This document shows positions 1-6,220 of a stretch of DNA of 13,450 nt, piece by piece. The stretch is taken from positions 1-13,450 of the forward strand of contig JAIRKX010000135.1 in the NCBI GenBank assembly GCA_031259805.1. The letters run 5' to 3'. Made by a program: the position numbers and the translations under genes. The stretch is from Prevotellaceae bacterium (lineage in GTDB: Bacteria; Bacteroidota; Bacteroidia; Bacteroidales; UBA932). Position 1 is the first letter of the stretch; every line of letters starts with the position of its first letter. The notes beneath the pieces are model-generated. The model ran no database searches. It had not been told where the DNA came from and was given only the letters and a program-made list of their open reading frames with translations.

Positions 1-14
1 TCTAAACTTTTTTG

Positions 15-22
15 TACCTTTG
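15..22 (+). promoter_or_regulatory. Bacteroidetes -7 promoter box upstream of pfkA
   Basis: TACCTTTG matches the Bacteroidetes -7 consensus TAnnTTTG exactly and is directly preceded by TTG. Transcription would start near position 28-30, giving a leader of about 25 bases before the ATG at 54. The -33 element would lie at or beyond the left edge of the window, so it cannot be checked. Confidence 0.65.
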
Positions 23-53
23 TTGTCTCATTACAAAACAAAAAAAGAATTAG

Positions 54-1151
54 ATGAAAAAGAGAGTTTTACTAGCTACCGGAGGCGGCGATTGCCCCGG
101 ATTGAATGCCGTAATTCGGGGGTTTGTCAAACGGGCGCATCAGGAGCGCGAGTGGGAGGTGCTGGGAAGTATTCAATCATTCAACGGTCTGCTTGAAGAA
201 CCGACGAATATTCGTGTATTAGATCCGAAAACCGTGTCGGGTATTCATGTGCGCGGGGGTACGATTATCGGCACTACAAACAAGGGTGGTCCTTTTGCGT
301 GGCCTGTCCGCGGTGTTGACGGTACGTGGGAAGCCGTTGACCGCTCCGATGAAATGATTCGTAAATGCCGCTTGATGGGTATTGATGCCGTAGTGAATAT
401 CGGCGGCGACGGTTCGCAACGTATCTCTCAAAAATTATTCGAAAAAGGCCTGCCTGTCATCGGTGTTCCGAAGACTATTGACAACGATCTGGAGGCTACC
501 GACTATACTTTCGGTTTTCATACGGCCGTGCAGATAGCTACCGATGCGCTCGATAAATTAGTTACGACCGCCGAAAGCCATAACCGTATCCTGATTATGG
601 AAGTCATGGGACGCGATGCCGGCTGGATTGCCCTCAATGCTTCAATTGCCGGCGGCGCCGAAGTGTGCCTGATTCCCGAAATACCATACAGTACTAAATC
701 TATTATGAATTGTTTAGAAGAGCGTTTCCAACGCGGCAAGTACTTTGCGGTGATTGTTATTTCCGAAGGGGCGAAACCGGTTGACGGCGCGGTGTCGGGC
801 TTTGCCGGCAATGAAGTAGGGTATGAGAACTTCCGGCTTGTCGGCGCGGCGGCTCGCTTGTCGGCTGAACTGAAAGCCGCCGGTCTGGAACTGGATATTC
901 GTGAAACTGTTTTAGGGCATGTTCAGCGCGGTGGCACACCGGTCGCTTACGACCGGATACTGGCCGCCCAATTCGGTGTTAAAGCCTTTGAAATGGTGCG
1001 CAATGGCGAATGGGGATACATGGTCGCATACCGCCATCCTCACATGGTGGCTGTTCCGTTAAGCGAAGCCATCAACCGAATGAAATTCGTGGACGGAGAT
1101 TGCAATTTAATCCGTACTGCCCGCGGTATCAATATTTGCTTGGGCGATTAA
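54..1151 (+). CDS. pfkA: 6-phosphofructokinase (group III type, probably ATP-dependent)
   Basis: The 365-residue protein would phosphorylate fructose 6-phosphate to fructose 1,6-bisphosphate in the cytoplasm, the committed step of glycolysis. Visible family signatures are the N-terminal nucleotide loop GGGDCPGLNAVIRG (about residues 10-23), GGDGS at 117-121, PKTIDND at 139-145 with the presumed catalytic Asp143, and MEVMGRDAGWIA near 182-193. Two positions decide the phosphoryl donor. The residue matching E. coli Gly104 is Gly120 (ATP-like), while the one matching E. coli Gly124 is Lys140, which is seen in PPi enzymes but also in group III ATP enzymes such as those of trypanosomatids. I therefore favour ATP, but this is inference. 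The ATG at 54 follows an A-rich leader and a -7 box at 15-22. The next gene, queE, starts 96 bases after the stop and is not functionally linked. Confidence 0.93.
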   Translation: MKKRVLLATGGGDCPGLNAVIRGFVKRAHQEREWEVLGSIQSFNGLLEEPTNIRVLDPKTVSGIHVRGGTIIGTTNKGGPFAWPVRGVDGTWEAVDRSDEMIRKCRLMGIDAVVNIGGDGSQRISQKLFEKGLPVIGVPKTIDNDLEATDYTFGFHTAVQIATDALDKLVTTAESHNRILIMEVMGRDAGWIALNASIAGGAEVCLIPEIPYSTKSIMNCLEERFQRGKYFAVIVISEGAKPVDGAVSGFAGNEVGYENFRLVGAAARLSAELKAAGLELDIRETVLGHVQRGGTPVAYDRILAAQFGVKAFEMVRNGEWGYMVAYRHPHMVAVPLSEAINRMKFVDGDCNLIRTARGINICLGD

Positions 1152-1247
1152 TGCGTGAAGAGTAAGGCGTAATGCGTGATAAAAATAGATGAATGGATGA
1201 GTGATGTCAGCCCGCTTTGCGCCAATTCCTAATTTCTAATTAAAGAA

Positions 1248-1841
1248 ATGCTTTCCGTTGTCGAGATATTTTATTCATTGCATGGTGAGGGGCGGTTTAC
1301 CGGTGTGCCGGCGGTTTTTATCCGATTGGCTGGTTGCGTGAACATCTGCCCCTGGTGCGACTCGAAAGAATCGTGGTCGGTCGATAGATACCCGCCGATG
1401 CCGGTTGATGCTATTGCAACGAAGGCCTCTTCATTCCCGTCGCGGATAGCGGTTGTAACCGGCGGCGAACCTTTGCTGCATACCTTGGATGCCTTGTGCG
1501 ACGCGCTGAAGCAGCATCATTTCCGCCTTCATTTGGAGACATCGGGTACTGCCGTATTATCCGGCGCATGGGATTGGGTTTGCCTTTCGCCGAAGCGCCA
1601 CCGCCCGTCACTCCCCGCCATTTATCCACAAGCCGATGAACTAAAAGTGGTGATAGAAAATGCTGCCGATTTCACATGGGCCGAAGCCGCCGCCGCACAA
1701 GTATTGCCGGATTGCCTGCTGTTTATGCAACCGGAATGGAGTTGCCGGCAAACAGTCCTCCCGCTTTTAATAGACTACATCAAGCAACACCCGCAGTGGC
1801 AACTATCGCTGCAGACGCACAAATGGCTTGGGATTCGTTGA
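1248..1841 (+). CDS. queE: 7-carboxy-7-deazaguanine synthase QueE (radical SAM)
   Basis: QueE converts 6-carboxy-5,6,7,8-tetrahydropterin to 7-carboxy-7-deazaguanine, the ring-contraction step towards preQ0, preQ1 and the tRNA nucleoside queuosine. The 197-residue protein has the radical-SAM cluster motif CX3CX2C at Cys30, Cys34 and Cys37 (GCVNICPWCDSK), with EIFYSLHGEGRFTGVPAVFI in front, which is the usual QueE N-terminus. SAM-binding elements TGGEPL (71-76) and LETSG (96-100) follow, then LSPKRH near 112. The length is at the short end for the family but all core motifs are present, so it looks intact. No queC, queD or queF is nearby and I saw no preQ1 riboswitch. The spacer before it (1152-1247) carries degenerate short repeats and no convincing -7 box, so it may be read through from pfkA. 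Confidence 0.92.
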   Translation: MLSVVEIFYSLHGEGRFTGVPAVFIRLAGCVNICPWCDSKESWSVDRYPPMPVDAIATKASSFPSRIAVVTGGEPLLHTLDALCDALKQHHFRLHLETSGTAVLSGAWDWVCLSPKRHRPSLPAIYPQADELKVVIENAADFTWAEAAAAQVLPDCLLFMQPEWSCRQTVLPLLIDYIKQHPQWQLSLQTHKWLGIR

Positions 1842-1854
1842 TTTATTATTTTTG

Positions 1855-1862
1855 CACCTTTG
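1855..1862 (+). promoter_or_regulatory. Possible second, weaker -7 box upstream of the S9 peptidase
   Basis: CACCTTTG differs from TAnnTTTG at one position and is preceded by TTTG, like the stronger boxes in this window. It sits 14 bases after the queE stop and about 110 bases before the peptidase ATG. It could be a tandem promoter, or chance in T-rich DNA. Confidence 0.25.
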
Positions 1863-1918
1863 TATTTCTACCCCCTGATGTAGGACGATACCTTTTTTTA
1901 ATTCCATAAAAAAAATTG

Positions 1919-1926
1919 TACTTTTG
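1919..1926 (+). promoter_or_regulatory. Bacteroidetes -7 promoter box upstream of the S9 peptidase
   Basis: TACTTTTG fits TAnnTTTG exactly and is preceded by TTG. A T-rich run at about 1893-1899 is at the right distance for a -33 element. The box lies over the TTG at 1924 that would otherwise extend the reading frame, which argues that translation starts downstream, at the ATG at 1972. Confidence 0.65.
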
Positions 1927-1971
1927 TCATCCTTTCACAGAAATATTTTTATAAAACATAAAAAACATAAT

Positions 1972-4041
1972 ATGAAAAAATATGCTTTCTTTCTTATGGC
2001 AGCAACAGTCGCATTGAGCGCATGTACCGAACGACCGCCCAGCCATGTGGCCGGACGTAACGAATTGACAATCGCCGACGGCATCCTGACCGCCGACATC
2101 CTGAACAGCTTCGGTCGCTTGAGCGACCCGCAGGTGTCGCCCGACGGACAGACGGCGCTGTATGGCGTTTCGTACCCGAATATTGCGGAAAATAAAAGTG
2201 TACGCGAACTGTTTACGGTCGGTACGGACGGTAGCAATCGGCGCCGGATTACACATTCGCTCCAAAGCAAAAGCAATGCACGATGGATAGCCGGCGGCGC
2301 AAAGATCGCCTTCCTGACCGACGGGCAACTGTGGGTGATGAATGCCGACGGCAGCCGTCCGCAACAAATCAGCCACTACGAGGGCGGCATTGCAGAGTTT
2401 GCCTTTTCGCCCGACGAAACGCGCATGCTGTTTATCGCATCGGTCAATTCGGACGACATCCGCCATCCGTCCGATTTTTACGACGATTTGCCTAAAGCCA
2501 ATGCGCGGGTCATGACCGACCTGATGTACCGCCACTGGGACGAATGGGTCGAGGATATTCCGCACCCGTTTGTGGCGACGTTCGACGGCACGGGGCTATC
2601 GGACATTGTTGATATACTCGACGGCGAACCGTTTGAATGTCCGACGCGCCCGTTTGGCGGCATCGAGCAACTGGCGTGGAGCCCCGACGGGAAAAAGATT
2701 GCCTATGCCTGCCGCAAAAAGACCGGTCGCGATTATGCGTTTTCGACCAATACCGATATTTACCTGTTCGATGTGGCTGCACGCACTACGACGAATGTAA
2801 CGCCCGATATGGCCGGCTACGATACCGACCCGCAGTTCTCGCCCGACGGCCAGTACCTTGCATGGAACAGCATGGAGCGCGAAGGCTACGAAGCCGACAG
2901 GGTACGTCTGTTTATCCTGCACCTCGCTACCGGCGCCAAGACCTGTCTGAGCGACCTGTTCGATAATAATGTCGGCGCATTTACATGGGCGTCCGACAGC
3001 CGGTCGATCTATTTTCAGGCCAGCGTCGAAGGCGCGTCGCGCCTTTATGCCCTGTCGATTGCCGACAAGTCCCTCCGCACCGTAGCCGAAGGCCCGTATA
3101 ATTATGGAGCGCCGCAGGTGGCCGGCAACAAAATCATCGCCTTGCGCCAAAGTATTTCGCAACCCGACGAACTCTATGCCATCGACGACGCCACGAATGA
3201 AGTCGCCGAACTGTCGCTGGAAAACAAGCACCTGTTAGATCAGCTGACGATGGGACGCGTAGAAGAACGTTCGATTAAAACCACCGACGGGAAGGATATG
3301 TTCACGTTTGTGATTTATCCGCCCCACTTCGATCCGGCGAAGAAATATCCGGTTTTGCTATTCTGCGAAGGCGGCCCGCAAAGCCCGTTAGACCAATTCT
3401 GGTCGTACCGGTGGAATTTCCAACTGATGGCGGCTAACGATTATATTATTGTAGCGCCCGCCCGCCGCGGTGTAACCGGCTTCGGACAAGCGTGGTGCGA
3501 GCAAATCAGCGGCGATTACAGCGGGCAAAATATGCAAGATTACCTTACGGCCATCGACGCGCTGAAAGCAGAGCCTTATGTGGACGAAAATCGCTTAGGC
3601 GCGGTCGGTGCAAGCTACGGCGGCTATTCGATTTACTATCTGGCCGGCCATCACGACCGACGCTTCAAGGCCTTCATCGCCCATTCGGGTATCTTCAACC
3701 TCGAGCAAATGGCGCTGACCACCGAAGAACTGTGGTTTGTCCGTTGGGATAACGGCGGGTATTATTGGGAAAAGGACAACGCGACGGCGCAACGCTCCTA
3801 CGCGCAATCGCCACACAAATTCGTCGATAAATGGGATACGCCGATTATGGTCATGCACGGCGAGCGGGATTTTCGCGTGCCGTTCGAGCAGGGAATGGCC
3901 GCCTTCAACGCCGCCCGTATCCGCAACGTGCCCGCCGAAATGGTCTTATTCCCCGAAGAAAACCACTGGATACTAAAACCGCAAAATAACATCTTCTGGC
4001 ATCGTACCTTTTATGCATGGTTAGATAAGTGGTTGAAGTGA
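1972..4041 (+). CDS. S9 family serine peptidase, lipoprotein (dipeptidyl-peptidase 5-like)
   Basis: A 689-residue exported peptidase of the prolyl oligopeptidase (S9) clan that probably releases dipeptides or short peptides from oligopeptides in the periplasm. The N-terminus is a lipoprotein signal with lipobox LSAC and Cys18 as the lipidated residue. Residues from about 35 to 430 carry WD40/TolB-like beta-propeller repeats (SPDG, SPDE and SPDGKKIAY motifs), and the C-terminal 250 residues form the alpha/beta-hydrolase domain. The catalytic triad is visible as Ser548 in GASYGG, Asp633 in HGERDFRVP and His665 in ENHW. The segment MYRHWDEWVEDIPHPF resembles DPP5-type enzymes of Porphyromonas, but the exact specificity is inference. 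The frame is open back to a TTG at 1924; the ATG at 1972 is preferred because it gives a clean signal peptide and lies downstream of the -7 box. It is probably monocistronic: metF follows after 111 bases. Confidence 0.9.
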   Translation: MKKYAFFLMAATVALSACTERPPSHVAGRNELTIADGILTADILNSFGRLSDPQVSPDGQTALYGVSYPNIAENKSVRELFTVGTDGSNRRRITHSLQSKSNARWIAGGAKIAFLTDGQLWVMNADGSRPQQISHYEGGIAEFAFSPDETRMLFIASVNSDDIRHPSDFYDDLPKANARVMTDLMYRHWDEWVEDIPHPFVATFDGTGLSDIVDILDGEPFECPTRPFGGIEQLAWSPDGKKIAYACRKKTGRDYAFSTNTDIYLFDVAARTTTNVTPDMAGYDTDPQFSPDGQYLAWNSMEREGYEADRVRLFILHLATGAKTCLSDLFDNNVGAFTWASDSRSIYFQASVEGASRLYALSIADKSLRTVAEGPYNYGAPQVAGNKIIALRQSISQPDELYAIDDATNEVAELSLENKHLLDQLTMGRVEERSIKTTDGKDMFTFVIYPPHFDPAKKYPVLLFCEGGPQSPLDQFWSYRWNFQLMAANDYIIVAPARRGVTGFGQAWCEQISGDYSGQNMQDYLTAIDALKAEPYVDENRLGAVGASYGGYSIYYLAGHHDRRFKAFIAHSGIFNLEQMALTTEELWFVRWDNGGYYWEKDNATAQRSYAQSPHKFVDKWDTPIMVMHGERDFRVPFEQGMAAFNAARIRNVPAEMVLFPEENHWILKPQNNIFWHRTFYAWLDKWLK

Positions 4042-4120
4042 TTGTTGATTTATTTGACAGGATAGCCTCACAAGAAAGTTAAGAATAAAGAGACGAACAA
4101 AGAAAATATAGAGAATATAA

Positions 4121-4147
4121 CACAAATAAGCCACTCCACAAATAAGC
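4121..4147 (+). repeat. Direct repeat in the metF leader
   Basis: The 11-mer CACAAATAAGC occurs at 4121-4131 and again at 4137-4147, a 16-base period, ending five bases before the metF ATG. It may be a local duplication or a tandem binding site. Nothing in the sequence decides between these. Confidence 0.6.
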
Positions 4148-4152
4148 TAACA

Positions 4153-5016
4153 ATGAAGATATCCCATCTTTTTCAAACGCATCCGCAAACATTTTCGTTT
4201 GAGTTTTTTCCGCCGAAGGACGAGATTTCGGCAGTTGATTTTGGCATCAACGTAGGGCAACTGATGAAACTCAATCCGTCGTTTGTGTCAGTAACCTATG
4301 GAGCTGGCGGCTCTTCGCAAGAGCGCACGTTTGCGCTGGTCGATTACCTGCAAAACAAAATCGGCCTGCAAACCATGGCGCACTACACCTGCGTAAATGC
4401 GTCGAAAGAAAAAATACAGGCCGACATGCAGACTATTCGAGCGATGGGCATCGAGAATCTGATGGCCCTGCGCGGCGACCCGCCGAAAGGTATAGCCGCC
4501 TTCGACCCACATCCTGACGGCTTTACCTACGCCAACGAACTGATCGCCTTCGTCCGCGCCATCAGCTTTGATTTCTGCATCGCTGCCGCCGCTTATCCCG
4601 AAACGCATCCCGAAGCCCCGTCGCGCGAAGAAGACATCCGAAACCTGAAAAAGAAAGTTGCGGCGGGTGCCTCGTTCTTGCTGACACAGTTATTTTACGA
4701 CAATGCCGGCTACTTCCGCTTTGTTGCGGAATGCCGTGCGGCAGGGATTGCCTGCCGCATCATCCCGGGTATCCTGCCGATTACCACCCGCTCGCAGTGG
4801 GAACGCTTTTCGGCCATGGGCAAAGCCCCGGAAACATTAGGCGAACAAATAAAATCTCATGCCGGAAACCCCAAAAAAATCTACCAGAGCGGCATGGATT
4901 TCGCCATCGCCCAATGCCGCGAACTATTGTCGAAGGGGGCGCCGGGACTGCATTTCTTTACCCTGAATAAATCGCGTGCAACAGTAGAAATTTTTGAAGA
5001 AGTTATGAAAAGTTGA
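4153..5016 (+). CDS. metF: 5,10-methylenetetrahydrofolate reductase
   Basis: The FAD enzyme reduces 5,10-methylene-THF to 5-methyl-THF, the methyl donor for methionine synthesis, in the cytoplasm. The 287-residue protein has the N-terminal strand TFSFEFFPPK, with Glu17 aligning to the catalytic Glu28 of E. coli MetF, and NLMALRGDPP with Asp109 aligning to E. coli Asp120. The same 11-residue offset at both sites supports the alignment. Further family segments are VSVTYGAGGSS (46-55), AHYTCV (76-81) and FLLTQLFYDN. The length is close to bacterial MetF (about 290-320), so it appears complete. The ATG at 4153 fits the conserved N-terminus. No convincing -7 box was found in the 111-base spacer before it, only a weak TTTATTTG near 4050. 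A long repeat-rich spacer follows. Confidence 0.95.
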   Translation: MKISHLFQTHPQTFSFEFFPPKDEISAVDFGINVGQLMKLNPSFVSVTYGAGGSSQERTFALVDYLQNKIGLQTMAHYTCVNASKEKIQADMQTIRAMGIENLMALRGDPPKGIAAFDPHPDGFTYANELIAFVRAISFDFCIAAAAYPETHPEAPSREEDIRNLKKKVAAGASFLLTQLFYDNAGYFRFVAECRAAGIACRIIPGILPITTRSQWERFSAMGKAPETLGEQIKSHAGNPKKIYQSGMDFAIAQCRELLSKGAPGLHFFTLNKSRATVEIFEEVMKS

Positions 5017-5073
5017 CGCAAACGTGCCTTTGTGCTTCTCTGTGCCGATGTCCGAAACTGTTAAAAAAAATAC

Positions 5074-5102
5074 CGGAATCAAACGACTGTACGCTGATTC
5101 CG
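5074..5102. terminator. Possible terminator hairpin after metF
   Basis: CGGAATCA (5074-5081) pairs perfectly with TGATTCCG (5095-5102) around a 13-base loop, 58 bases after the metF stop. On the + strand the nearest T-run (TTTTT, 5111-5115) is offset by several bases. On the - strand the stem is followed almost at once by eight T residues, so it would work better in that direction. No minus-strand gene is apparent. Confidence 0.35.
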
Positions 5103-5316
5103 ACACATTCTGTTTTTGCTTATCTTTAATTGCTGTCTTCGTCGACCGGTGTTTCTTTGGCGCCGCCCCCAAGGCTGACGCATCTAAAATATATTCGTTT
5201 TCACTGGTTGATAGAAAATCCCCTGCACCGGGCGCTTTGCACGGCCTTGCGTCAAGGAGCAGATTCCTCCGCTGCGTGCGCTCGGAACGAGCGCAACACA
5301 ATGAACTAAGAACTAA

Positions 5317-5337
5317 GAGTGGAGAGTGGAGAGTTGA
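5317..5337 (+). repeat. Three tandem 7-base repeats
   Basis: GAGTGGA GAGTGGA GAGTTGA are three adjacent 7-base units, the last with one change. They directly precede the MITE-like palindrome. Similar seven-base rhythms occur in other spacers of the window. Confidence 0.8.
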
Positions 5338-5341
5338 AAAA

Positions 5342-5444
5342 TCCACCCCCGCCAGCGGGGGAGAGCTACGCAGGCTGCGCTATACAAGGGCTGCCGCCGC
5401 ATGGCTCTCCCCCGCTGGCGGGGGTGCCGACAGGCGGGGGTGGA
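5342..5444. repeat. MITE- or REP-like palindromic element
   Basis: Two perfect 23-base inverted arms (5344-5366 and 5404-5426) flank a 37-base centre. The core of each arm, CCCCCGCCAGCGGGGG, is itself a palindrome with a two-base centre. A further 12-base inverted pair, TCCACCCCCGCC at 5342-5353 and GGCGGGGGTGGA at 5433-5444, marks the likely ends. The element is much richer in G+C than its flanks. It has no coding capacity, so it would depend on an enzyme encoded elsewhere if it is mobile. I saw no clear target-site duplication. Confidence 0.75.
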
Positions 5445-5542
5445 CTTTGATTTTTGTAATTTCTTTGATTGCTATTATTCCCCTACGGGGAATTTACGCC
5501 GCAAGGCAATCATAAGAATCACAAAAATCACACGAATCAAAG
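5445..5542. repeat. Inverted 9-base periodic repeats flanking a palindrome
   Basis: On the + strand, 5508-5542 reads as four 9-base-spaced units (AATCATAAG, AATCACAAA, AATCACACG, AATCAAAG). The reverse complement of about 5445-5471 reads as similar units (AATCAAAG, AAATTACAA, AAATCAAAG). Between the two arms lies ATTCCCCTACGGGGAAT (5477-5493), a 7-base-pair stem with a three-base loop. Confidence 0.6.
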
Positions 5543-5572
5543 TTCAGACAATGGCGGCGGGGTGGTGGTGGT

Positions 5573-5602
5573 TTTTTCTATTGATATTGTTCCCCGTGGG
5601 GG
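5573..5602 (+). repeat. Dispersed repeat copy, shared with 11146-11175 in inverse orientation
   Basis: TTTTTCTATTGATATTGT (5573-5590) is followed by T and then CCCCGTGGGGG. The same 18 bases occur on the opposite strand at 11158-11175, also next to a CCCC/GGGG palindrome. Shorter relatives are at 5472-5493 and 10969-10994. Confidence 0.75.
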
Positions 5603-5718
5603 CTCCTCGCTATGACGGAGCAATGAATCACCTCATCATTACATCATCACATGTGTATTAGATGCGTCAGCCCTGTTCGTTCATTTTTTTTCATTAAGCA
5701 TTATTTAAAAAAAAATCC

Positions 5719-5726
5719 TACCTTTG
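5719..5726 (+). promoter_or_regulatory. -7 promoter box of the Ivy-like / Gfo / DUF1080 operon
   Basis: TACCTTTG is an exact TAnnTTTG box, identical to the one before pfkA, 28 bases before the ATG at 5755 in A+T-rich DNA. T-rich DNA at about 5684-5694 may serve as the -33 region, but no clear TTG is present there. It is the only good box for the three-gene unit ending at 10918. Confidence 0.65.
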
Positions 5727-5754
5727 TACTCATTAATTTTTAAATTTTTTAATA

Positions 5755-6198
5755 ATGAAACAAATTACTCTTTTTTCCTTGTTATGGAGCCTGACTGTAT
5801 GTAGCCTGGCTTTTATTTCGTGTGATTCGCCCAGGGCGGACGAGCTTTCGTTCCTGAAAGAATATGACCGGCAGTACCCCTCGGAGGTGCATTTGTGGGA
5901 TAAGCAGTCACTGGTCGACCGGCTTAAACAGTTAGTGGGCGACGATGCAGTGTGGGCGTCCCTGCCGTCGTTGCGGGGGACGGAAATGCCCGTTACGGTA
6001 AACGGCGAGGTGGTTGTGATTGCTGCCTGCGAACAGCATAATTGCAATCGGTCGAACCTGCTCATTGTGGTCGATCTGGCGGCAAACAGCGTGGCTGTCG
6101 GCATTCGGAAGGAGGGCGCTGTAACGGTTTATAACGAAAGCGACACCGTGCCGGACGCCTTGCAGGAATGGCTGGCTCAGGATAATAATATAGAGTAA
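5755..6198 (+). CDS. Small lipoprotein with Ivy-type lysozyme-inhibitor motif
   Basis: A 147-residue predicted lipoprotein. The signal runs to Ser22 with Cys23 as the probable lipidated residue; the lipobox FISC is atypical at -3, so simple periplasmic secretion is possible. The mature part contains VVIAACEQHNCNRSNLLIVV, where CEQHNC (92-97) matches the CKPHDC loop of E. coli Ivy, the loop that blocks the active site of C-type lysozyme. The preceding strand and the following ...VAVGI... strand also fit the Ivy fold order. I infer a membrane-anchored Ivy-family lysozyme inhibitor, but overall similarity is low and the real ligand may differ. The gene is 22 bases upstream of the oxidoreductase and clearly shares its transcription unit, which is unusual company for an Ivy protein. 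Start ATG is 28 bases after the -7 box. Confidence 0.7.
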   Translation: MKQITLFSLLWSLTVCSLAFISCDSPRADELSFLKEYDRQYPSEVHLWDKQSLVDRLKQLVGDDAVWASLPSLRGTEMPVTVNGEVVVIAACEQHNCNRSNLLIVVDLAANSVAVGIRKEGAVTVYNESDTVPDALQEWLAQDNNIE

Positions 6199-6220
6199 TC
6201 ACCCGATAATAACGACAGAC

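Larger units (their letters stand above)
5173..5672. repeat. Inverted repeat pair bracketing the repeat island
   Basis: GGCTGACGCATCTAA at 5173-5187 is the exact reverse complement of TTAGATGCGTCAGCC at 5658-5672. The 15-base arms are 470 bases apart and enclose the MITE-like palindrome and the other repeat families. They may be two copies of a dispersed repeat in opposite orientation, or the ends of one composite element. No transposase is encoded between them. Confidence 0.8.
5017..5754. other. Gene-free, repeat-rich spacer
   Basis: No credible gene lies in these 738 bases. An open frame at 5024-5515 runs through palindromic repeats and has no recognisable protein features. The spacer contains a hairpin (5074-5102), a 15-base inverted repeat pair (5173-5187 and 5658-5672), a hairpin TGCGCTC/GAGCGCA (5277-5295), a 7-base tandem repeat (5317-5337), a MITE-like palindrome (5342-5444), 9-base periodic repeats (about 5445-5471 and 5508-5542), two CCCC/GGGG palindromes (5477-5493 and 5592-5601), and a promoter box near its right end (5719-5726). 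Base composition swings sharply between G+C-rich and A+T-rich blocks, as expected of layered repeat insertions. Confidence 0.8.

Noticed and set aside
1152..1247. preQ1 riboswitch before queE
   Set aside because: I could not find the short stem with C-rich loop and A-rich tail of the preQ1 aptamer in this spacer.
1924..1971. Upstream TTG start extending the S9 peptidase by 16 residues
   Set aside because: It overlaps the -7 promoter box and places a charged segment before the lipoprotein signal. The ATG at 1972 gives a normal signal peptide.
1927..3231. Long minus-strand open frames (212 and 211 codons) opposite the S9 peptidase
   Set aside because: They are shadow frames of a strongly coding + strand gene with catalytic motifs; no independent domain or start signal was seen.
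5024..5515. 163-codon open frame on the + strand after metF
   Set aside because: It runs through the MITE-like palindrome and the short tandem repeats, has no family signature, and its composition changes abruptly along its length. Best explained as chance in G+C-rich repeats.
5173..5672. Insertion sequence bounded by the inverted repeats
   Set aside because: No transposase or remnant of one lies between the arms, and no target duplication was found, so only a repeat annotation is justified.
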